DNA from: Catonia carolina
Lineage: Eukaryota > Arthropoda > Insecta > Hemiptera > Achilidae
Reading direction: 5' to 3'
Assembly (NCBI GenBank): GCA_035578175.1
Contig: JAQMRL010000001.1
Span: forward strand, 47,205,553-47,269,552
DNA length: 64,000 nucleotides
Each line of letters begins with the position of its first letter. The stretch's first letter is position 1. Below, piece by piece: positions 56,276 through 64,000 of this stretch. The position numbers and the translations under genes were made by a program. The notes beneath the pieces were generated by a model, which was given only the letters and a program-made list of their open reading frames with translations, was not told where the DNA came from and searched no databases.

Positions 56276-56592
56276 TAAACCCTAAAGAATAAAGGTTGGA
56301 ATCAGTTCAATTCAGAACAATAAGCAACTCCATGACCCAATAAGATGAGGATGATGAGTACGTTGTGCAAAGGAGGTGTAGTTTTGTAGGCTACAGATCA
56401 GAGAGTTGTTGAGAGAGTAGGCCTATGGTTAATTGAACCCCAACCATCAAAGTACATCGACATTCAGTGTCTAGCATTCAAATCCGTATAAAATTATACT
56501 ACCTTTACTAGGATTTGAACCAGGAATCTTTGTTTCCGAAAATCAGCTCTCTCGCGGCGACGACATTATCTCTAGACCAACCCGGTGGGTTA
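56276..56592 (-). mobile_element. tRNA-like SINE H, best copy
   Basis: The minus strand starts ACCCACCGGGTTGGTCTAGA (A-box-like TGGTCTAGAG), contains GGTTCAAATCC (B box, plus strand 56511-56521), and continues through a body shared with 30640-30975 and 60706-61395 to TGGGTCATGGAGTTGCTTAT and TTGTTCTGAATTGAAC. The tRNA-like promoter at one end and three dispersed copies define a SINE. Which tRNA was the source is not clear. Confidence 0.75.
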
Positions 56593-56875
56593 ATACAAAT
56601 TTAATGTACAATATATTACTTTTATACATTACCACTTTTTCAGCTTGAACTAAAATGTTGGATATTGTCGCTGTGTATTCATTGTGCTTCAATTCATTTT
56701 TAATATTTGTATAAATTAAAATAAAAGTCATTAGTAATTAGTACTATAAAGTTATTCAACGCTATTTACATTTTCGAAAAATAATTACTACGAATTCATG
56801 ATTATTTAACAAAATAAATATTATATTAATTAAAGGTACTTAACAATAAAGGAATTTAGAATATTTATTCAGAGT
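56593..56875. other. No recognised feature
   Basis: AT-rich spacer. Confidence 0.4.
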
Positions 56876-57003
56876 GAAGGGTCTGTTTTGATCAGAGGCT
56901 TTCATTCTTGGAAAGTGAAGTGGAGTAAGAGAGAGGACATGCTGGTGAAAGCGATTTAAAGCAAACTTACAAGTACTACACTAACAACAACAACAACAAC
57001 AAA
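56876..57003 (+). repeat. (CAA)n-tailed fragment, possible LINE 3' end
   Basis: WKVKWSKREDMLVKAI followed by TAA at about 56918-56969, a short trailer and (CAA)6 at 56984-57003. The short coding-like run followed by a (CAA)n tail suggests the 3' end of a LINE; there is no second copy in the window to prove it. Confidence 0.35.
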
Positions 57004-59744
57004 CAAATTACTCTGTTCAAAGTTTGCCGTCTTCCACTTCTTTCTCTTCTGCTGCTTCGTTACCTTTTCTTATTTTCTTTTGGTACATCTCCTTTTCTTA
57101 CTTTATCTTCACCTTTCTGGTGGCGATTGGAGGGTGAGCGGTTGCTTAGGAATACAAAACACAATAAGATGCTCACATTCTCTTCTAACAGACAGCCGTG
57201 CATTAATTCATCATTCTCTCTCTCTCTTAAGCACATGCATATTTTATGTATGTAAAACTCTCTCTCGTTCTATTTTGTATTCCTTACACACAGATTCCGT
57301 AATAGACTCTAAAAGAGGTTTATTGTTGGTTGTTTTAAAAGTAATTTTGTACCTACCTTTCAGTCTTTGTGTACGCCATAAATATGTTAGAAAGCCTTCA
57401 TTGAATAATAACTTCATGGTTTATTATTAAACCCAAGTGAATGAAATTTGTTTTTATAAACATTAATTTATGACTAGATATCTGAAATATAACGTCATTG
57501 TTATATAGTTGTTCTCAATTTACATTGATTTGCAGAATAATTCAGCGGATCCTCCCTAATTTATTTTATAAATTTAAATCCATGTGAAATAGTATTTTCG
57601 TTTAATATTGATGAACGATTGAATTCTTTTAACTTTAGTTCATTATTTATAACTGTACAAATAGGGTGTATGTAGAACGACAAATTGTTGAATAACCAAA
57701 AGCAAAATATAATAAATAAAAATAATTATTAAAGAATTCATTTACACAGTGTTACTATTCACAAAAACGAGAAATGAAATTAATAGTATAAACAAAAATT
57801 ACTTTAGAATGAAAATTCATCAAAAAAAAATTATTGGATATAAACATTATAGATTGAAAACAAACAAACATAATAAATTTTCACTGTTACATTAGGAGGT
57901 TTCTACTCCGTTTTCATTTTAGTCTTCGGTGTACGAATCTTTCCGTACATGTGTCTTGAACTAATATTTCGATTGTGTAATTTATTATGAATTTTTTTGT
58001 TTACGTGTTTAGCAGTCAGCACTAACTACTTGATGGTTAGGTCGTTACATATATTAAAATTTGATACACAGTAGGCCTACGGTGCATTATTAATCGAAGG
58101 TATTTAAATTGGAAGGTTTAATTTTCCTTAAATTGCTTGGTTTTGTACTGCCGAAAATTCGTCATTCATACATTCATATGGGGATTAGAAAACTTTTATA
58201 CACAGCAACTTTATTATTAATATGAACTGATAATTTACGATTAATCAAAATGTACAGCTGAAGTTGAAAGTTCAGGAAAATAAAAGTTAAACCAAAGAAA
58301 TATATTCCTGCAACAACTGATGGTTTATTAGTTAAAGTTTTTCAAATAAAGATGTCCAAGTAGAAAACATTTGATGGATGTAAAAATTAGATCCATTATA
58401 TTGTTTCAGTTTATGTACTTTATATAACTGAAATGCTAAGGACAATAACTTAATTTTGTAAAGTCGATAAAAGCTGATCTCTTAATTGAATTTTTGAGAT
58501 AATTTTTTGAACAAATATTTACCTAAAACAAAAATTAATTTAAAAAAAGTAAGTGTAATTAAAAATACGTATTTTATAATTCTTTATTTTTAACAGTGAA
58601 TAATAACACGAGATACGTACGAGTAAATTCAAGTAGCCTATAATGAGTTTTATTAGACAAAGTTTTCAAATGAGTTTAGATAACTTAAATGAGCTTATTT
58701 CGCTCTTGTAACTCGTATGTATCAATAAGGTCGGTATTTTATGAAGGAATAAGCAAAGTTAATAATCTATAATGTGTCCTTAAAATACGAGCAAAATTTT
58801 CTCTCTTTAATAATATATGAATTATTTTAAATAATAATTATTTTACTTCTGTTGTCTCATTGTATTGTTTTCCACAAAGATAGCCTACTTTGTCATATTT
58901 GATCAAGTCCTTCTTAATCGACATTCAAAAATATTTAACAGATTTATTTTATAGCTCATTCGTTGAATATTGAACATAACACTCAAAATTTTCCCTTGTT
59001 TTTCTGTTACTTGCGGGTTGTGTTTAGTTAAATCACACCGTACTCCTGATTTCGTCTCCCAACATCCGTGCTCGTTATCGCCGCCTTGTTCCTATACAGC
59101 TGTATGATCTCCATTTCTGTGTGATATTAATTCAATAAATCTTAATTTGTTAGAGACCCAGTACAAGAATGAACATCGTTACATAAAATAATTTATAAAT
59201 ACTAATAACCAATCATTTATTTAAAAAGCAAATTCAGATACAATTTATTTTAAAAGATTTTTTCCCTTAGATACAGTTATGTAAATGGCATCGAATGCTC
59301 TCTCAACAGTTTGAGAAAATATTTGGATGACAGTTGTATGTACTGCTGAATTTATGTATTTTAATGAATGAAGATGTTAAGATCTCACTTGAAGATATTA
59401 TTATATTTAGAATGATATTTGTTACAGACCGTGATATTTAGAAGATATCACAGTCAACTGTGATAATAAATACTGTTTCTTCATCAGTAAAATAATATGT
59501 TAAATGTTCTTTAATTCTCTTTTCATCTCTACCCGTAGTCAAAAGAAACAGTGTACAATACAATATTTTTACAAGATATTTGTTGGATAACGTTGTTATT
59601 TAATGTTTAAGAAAAGTGATATTGATACGTAATTTTGAAAAGTAAATTTTGAAGAAATTTAATTGTATGTTACTAATTTTCAAGAAAAGGTAATACATAA
59701 GTTGTAAGATGAAATATATCAATTTAAGACAATATCAATGAAGA
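57004..59744. other. No recognised feature
   Basis: AT-rich. A 116-codon plus-strand frame at 57080-57430 lacks any recognisable domain and its composition follows the local DNA. A less AT-rich stretch near 59035-59130 has no identifiable content. Confidence 0.45.
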
Positions 59745-59750
59745 CAATAT

Positions 59751-60017
59751 GAAGTACCGAAATTTCGACTGTGTGACAGTGAAGAGGAGCAGTCCATTTC
59801 ACATATTTTTGAAAGATGTCCCTATTTTGGCCTCGACAGACTGGAAACATCTGAAAGGATAAGCATTGCACAGTGGATCCCAGAGACAGTAGGGGCAGCG
59901 ATGCTGCAGGATGAGGAGAGCTGGAAGTTGGTCGCTCAGTTTGCAGAGAGGGTGGTTGGGAGACTGCGGAGGGAGGAAACATATGGAGATCAATGGGATC
60001 GCCCTCTCCCACAGTGA
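59751..60017 (+). pseudogene. C-terminal zinc-knuckle tail of LINE reverse transcriptase
   Basis: Eighty-eight codons beginning KFRLCDSEEEQSISHIFERC then PYF fit the C-x(n)-E..H-xxxx-C zinc-knuckle found after the RT domain in R1, LOA and similar LINEs (EE(T/S)xEHxLFxCPxF). RLETSERI follows at the place where these proteins read R..L, then WIPETVGAAMLQDEESWKLV and AERVVGRLRREE. The frame is open to TGA 60015-60017. The RT core is missing through 5' truncation. Two minus-strand frames over the same bases (59719-60012, 59799-59993) are shadows. Confidence 0.72.
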
Positions 60018-60164
60018 ATCAATCCTGTCCCGATCTCAGTAGGTAAGGTAGGCACTCTAATTTCCTGAGCTGGTGATGAAAGAGATGAATGAAAGTGAGA
60101 GAGTGTGTGTTGGTCAGTAACAGCGAGAGGGGAGTTCCCTTCCACGCCCCGCTGACAGCATGTA

Positions 60165-60392
60165 ATTTTTTTTAACCCGGCATTTCCCTTGTTATATTAT
60201 ATAAACAGTTTTGAGGGAGGTGGAGGGTGTTTGCTGATGTCGGATCAAGTGGCCAGGCGGCGGGTTTTTGGTTGGTAAGGCAGTTTCGGCCTCCTTGGGG
60301 CTGGACGAGGACACCTCAATTGAGTCCAATACTACTGCCGCATCGTGAAGGAGTGAACATGAGTTTTTCTCGCCGCCTCGGATAAAAAAAAA
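60165..60392 (+). repeat. Repeat C, 3' untranslated region of the LINE
   Basis: TTTTTTTTAACCCGGCATTT through AGTGGCCAGGCGGCGGG to CGCCGCCTCGGATAAAAAAA. Both ends match the inverted copy at 36286-36495, including the T run, where the truncated copy begins. The 85-codon minus-strand frame here is an antisense shadow. Confidence 0.78.
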
Positions 60393-60705
60393 GTTCAAGA
60401 AAATACCAAGACCATCCACAAAAAAATTTAGCGTAAGAACTTTGATCACATTTTTCTAAAAATATATTTCTGTTTCATAACCTATGTTACCTCATACACT
60501 GAACTTAAATTACTTAATTTATTATAATAATACTAATGGATTAGCTGGAAAACTGATTAAGGAAACGTTAAATGAAAATAGCTATTTAACTTAAAAGTCA
60601 AGCATGGGTGGAATAATGAAATGAGATTGCAGATTACAATAAAGTTTCTATTAATAATAAATAATACTCTTAGCAAATATTTCACCACTGATTTATAATT
60701 TTTTT
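60393..60705. other. No recognised feature
   Basis: AT-rich spacer. Confidence 0.45.
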
Positions 60706-61395
60706 TTAGAACCTAATGTGGGTACGTTCCGATCTGTTCAAATTAAGAACAATAAGCAACTCCAGGACCCATACCCCAATGAAGTGAGAATGATATTTAT
60801 GACATGTGAATGAGTTGTCGTTTGGGTCATCAGCCGAAAGGATGGTTTCAACCTCTAGAGGCTTTACTAAGTAAAACGAGGATTGAGGTGGTTTACCATG
60901 CCTTCCTCACTAAGAGGAAAAAATTTGGTTATCAGGATGCCAGGCCCTTTGTAAAGCATCTACTTTCTAACGTGCAAATGACACATTCACTTCATTCACC
61001 ACAGGGTCTGTGGTTCATTATTCATTACTTTCAGAGGAGATAAATCTGACTAGAGTCTCTTACTCTTCTATTTCTTTTGTACTTAAATGTTTCAGTCATG
61101 TAATTAACTGACCATGTGATTAAAACCATAACTATTTTTGTAGCCCTGTAAATAGTAGATCGAGTAAAATAATATTACCTTTTACCTGTCTATTATGGGC
61201 TAAAAAGTGTAAATTAGGTGTAGTCTTCTACAGACTCAAACCAACCATTCTTGTCAAAGTATTGCTTATTGAATCCCAACTACCAAAGTACACCGGTAAC
61301 CACTGTCTGGTATTTAATCCCTAAAAAATTAACCTTTTCAATTTGAACCAGGATCTTCGTCCCTGAAAAACAGCTGTTGGTTTTTTAATAAAACT
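60706..61395 (-). mobile_element. SINE H, copy 3, split by repeat A
   Basis: The left part (ACCTAATGTGGGTACGTTCC to about 60814, with AATAAGCAACTCCAGGACCC) and the right part (about 61201-61395, with ATTGAATCCCAACTACCAAA, CCACTGTCTGGTATTTAATC, TTTGAACCAGG and CTGAAAAACAGCTGTTGG) join into the H sequence of 56276. On the minus strand the tail ends in an A run (T9 near 60700 on the plus strand). Confidence 0.75.
60815..61200 (-). repeat. SINE-like repeat family A, copy 5, nested in SINE H
   Basis: The plus strand reads GGGTCATCAGCCGAAAGGAT through ACCACAGGGTCTG to TACCTGTCTATTATGGGC, the reverse of the family. It interrupts H between its TGAATGAG and GTGTAAATTAGG segments. The 77-codon plus-strand frame 60810-61043 is chance. 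Confidence 0.82.
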
Positions 61396-64000
61396 AAAAT
61401 TATTCACAAGATGTCTCTAAAAATTCTCTAAAATTGAGATGTCTAATATATTTTGAGAAGTCTCTAATATTTCTCTATAAAAACCTTGACAAGATATTAT
61501 ATCCATTCGTGCGTGCAGAATCAAAACAAACAACATTTATTGTTTAGAATCTATGAAACCACAAAAACTGCCATCTTATATTATCAAGTAAAACATTTTT
61601 TATTTTTACAATCCAAAAATAGAAAAAAAAATATTATTTTTTAATTATAAGGTTTTTTTAAGTTATGAAAATAAACTAAAAAAACTTTGAAAAGTAATTT
61701 TTAATTTTTAATGTTTTCATACGTTAAATAAAAATTTGTCATAAATATGGTACCTATACGAGAAATTTAAATTTATTAGTTATTTGAATCATTTCTGAGT
61801 TCATTGTCTGTCAAATTATGTGTAAAAAAATTATTGTGATGAACATACGTGTAAATATCGGAACATTATATTGAAAATGTTTTTTAACTACTGTGAACTA
61901 GTGAATGTATGGAGGACAGTACCTGATTCTTCTGGTAACCAAAAATAAAATATTGCTAATAATATGTTTACATTTAATAAATCGTAAACCTTGAAAATCT
62001 TTTTCTTTCTTTCATTGTCGCTCAGACTTTTGTACACTATCTTTGTAGGAATTTTTCTAGTCGGTTATTTCCAAATTTTTGCTTTATTTCGTGCAATGTG
62101 TTTCCAGTTGTAGGTCGAAGTATTTCTTGCGGTGTATTCCCTTGGTTGTTAACTTCGTTTATGTTATTATGTGACCAAAGCAAATGTTTTTTAAATCAAT
62201 TTCTTCTCTGCATTACCTAAATTTTCTCTGCATAATTAACTTAAATGTTTTACTTTCAGCTCTACTGGGATTTTAATCTATACGGTGGCTGCTGTTTTGC
62301 GCAGTATTTATTTTAATATAAGCTTTCACGTTGATGCTGTACTGTGTTAAATAAAAACAATAATTATTATTTTTACAATAATTAAAAGTAGTTTTTTTTC
62401 AATTGATAGATTGTTAAAATCTGTACAAAAGAAGTGTAAGTTATGAAGTATTTCATTTCAGCTGGCTAGTGTAATACGTCTTAACTGGTACAGGTAATTA
62501 GTTCGTTTTTTATTTAATGTCTGGAGACGTTTGTCTCCCCTACTGTGTCCTATTGTTGGTGTCCTATGTTTGTCTGACACTGTGTTCGGTTTTTCTACTG
62601 CATAAAATTCTTATCTCTAAGTTCGTAAACTCATTCTTGAGTCATGATAGCATTTTTCTTAACGAGCCTTAGAATTTTATAATTTTTTCAGTAAACTCCA
62701 GGCACTTTGAACAGATATTCTTTTTGAAGAGCTGAATTTAATGGTTTTTTATCCTTATTTAAACTGTTGGAAGTCAAAACAAAACACAGTAACTTTTAAA
62801 TAATTTGTACAAAGTTACAACGCAGCTATTGCAGAACATTGCTTCACACTGTATGACATGCAGTTTATTTGTTCTGACAATCCCAATATGGCAAAGATTA
62901 TATTTACATTTGATACTAAACTTAATGTTGTGTGGATTTGCTGTAGTAGGTTAACAGTTTTAAATGAAAAGAATTCCATTAGATAGGTTAAGAAACATAA
63001 TTTCAAAACAGTTATAAAAACTAAATTTTGTTCAAAAAAGGACAATCCTTGTTTTAATAATTAAACCACTAAGCTAGACTGTGTAAAACGTGTTGTTTAA
63101 TACGGAGAAATGCGATAACTTAATTATTTAAATACAAAAATATCTGTAAAATTTAAAAAAAAACGTTTATTTTATTTGATAACGCGGAGTCTGTGATATG
63201 TGAAAAAGGTACCAAAATACTTAACAGATTGACAAATATGTTCTATAGTGAACATTTTGTACTCAAATTTTGAGTATTATTAGATAATGATTGTCATGTT
63301 TTGTACCTGTTGTAATCAAAAGTGACGGATATCATTAATAACTTTTTGATGTTGTAAACACAAATCCCAGAGACAAAAACACATTTATTCAGTAGTACTG
63401 ATACATGGCGTGCCTCCACATTAATATGCCACTAATTCGATTTTGAAGATAACAGACTTTAGACAAAACATAAATAACATTCAATGTCCCGCGGGTATCT
63501 TATTACGGATATTATTCTCTCTTTTGCCGTTCCTTGCCATTTATCATATTCTCCATTTATCATGTCTCACAAATTATCACAGTTACTATTCGTATGGAGT
63601 AATTTCGGTTTCGAATGCAAAGTAATGATAACCTAATGTTTTTAGCTATTAGATAAGTAGATTTTAGTTTTATTTTATTTTTCAATGGATATTAATGTAA
63701 TCTGGTTCCAGAATTTGAATTAGGGGATAGGTACTTTACGTACCATACCCTCTCATCTTAGTTGGAAAGTGAGCGTTGGATATCAAAACAAAAGTTCACT
63801 GTTCTTTTGTTTTCTTCTTCGTTTGATATATATATTTTTAACTTCAACAAAATGGTTTTCATATTTCTAGTCTTTCTTTTTTCCAGCAAAAGTTTCCTTG
63901 TTTTTGTTTCAGAATAAAATAAACGAGAAACTTTCAAAGATTTATTTTGTTGGTGTGTATAAGTTTTTAATAAATTTTATTACATTAGTATGGTACGAAC
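61396..64000. other. No recognised feature
   Basis: AT-rich to the window end. Frames of 60-76 codons (62815-63045 minus, 63443-63625 plus) show no recognisable domain. No repeat partner elsewhere in the window was noticed. Confidence 0.45.

Larger units (their letters stand above)
59745..60392 (+). mobile_element. Non-LTR retrotransposon 3' end (R1/LOA/CR1-like), 5'-truncated
   Basis: The C-terminal zinc-knuckle piece of a reverse-transcriptase ORF (ending TGA 60015-60017) is followed by about 365 bases of 3' untranslated sequence and A10 near 60383-60392. The last 225 bases (repeat C) recur inverted at 36286-36495 as a truncated copy. Clade is not determined. Confidence 0.7.

Noticed and set aside
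57080..57430. 116-codon frame with hydrophobic stretches
   Set aside because: No recognisable domain or signal; residue content (Leu, Ser, Tyr, Cys) simply follows the pyrimidine-rich DNA.
59719..60012. 97- and 64-codon minus-strand frames, proline/serine-rich
   Set aside because: Antisense of the LINE zinc-knuckle tail, which has a clear motif on the plus strand.

Overview
The window is AT-rich eukaryotic, most probably insect, DNA in which I can support no intact host gene. The assignment rests on the non-LTR retrotransposons (jockey-clade reverse transcriptases with the DVAQAFD(K/R)VWH motif), tRNA-derived SINEs and short DNA transposons, which together look like a large, transposon-filled insect intergenic region or long intron. 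The exact order is not resolvable from sequence; a hemimetabolous insect is only a guess. Nearly every long open frame is a retrotransposon piece or its antisense shadow.

Layout. 1-4450: two jockey elements head to tail, the first with an open RT frame and a 35-base A tail, the second carrying one frameshift and one in-frame TGA. 4.5-12 kb: a decayed RTE-like LINE tail, one copy of SINE-like family A, three decayed jockey 3' ends, tRNA-derived SINE S and a perfect 27-bp hairpin. 12.8-14.3 kb: a 1.13-kb terminal-inverted-repeat element (family D, second copy at 53.9-55.1 kb) whose end motif is iterated inside it. 16-26 kb: an F repeat, MITE B, RTE-like LINE remains including one split by a tRNA-Gly-derived SINE with a 12-bp target duplication, and a TTAA-flanked piggyBac-like MITE. 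27.8-36.5 kb: two near-identical long palindromes, an F repeat, SINEs H and S, a CR1/jockey-like RT scrap, and copies of A and C. 37-49 kb: more jockey and RTE-like scraps on both strands, a broken insect multicopy gene of unknown function on the minus strand, an LTR-like F repeat, a GC-rich inverted-repeat element and a PIF/Harbinger-like MITE with a TTA duplication. 50.8-61.4 kb: family A split by MITE B at TA, an internally deleted piggyBac element keeping part of its transposase, the second D element, a LINE 3' end with its zinc-knuckle tail, and SINE H split by family A. 61.4-64 kb: nothing recognisable.

The insertions give a relative history: A and H are older than the elements inside them, the RTE-like LINE at 21.7 kb predates SINE S, and jockey element 1 appears youngest. 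Family letters A-J, S and the clade names are my own working labels or family-level judgements made by eye; no database search was possible. Ends given as round numbers are approximate.
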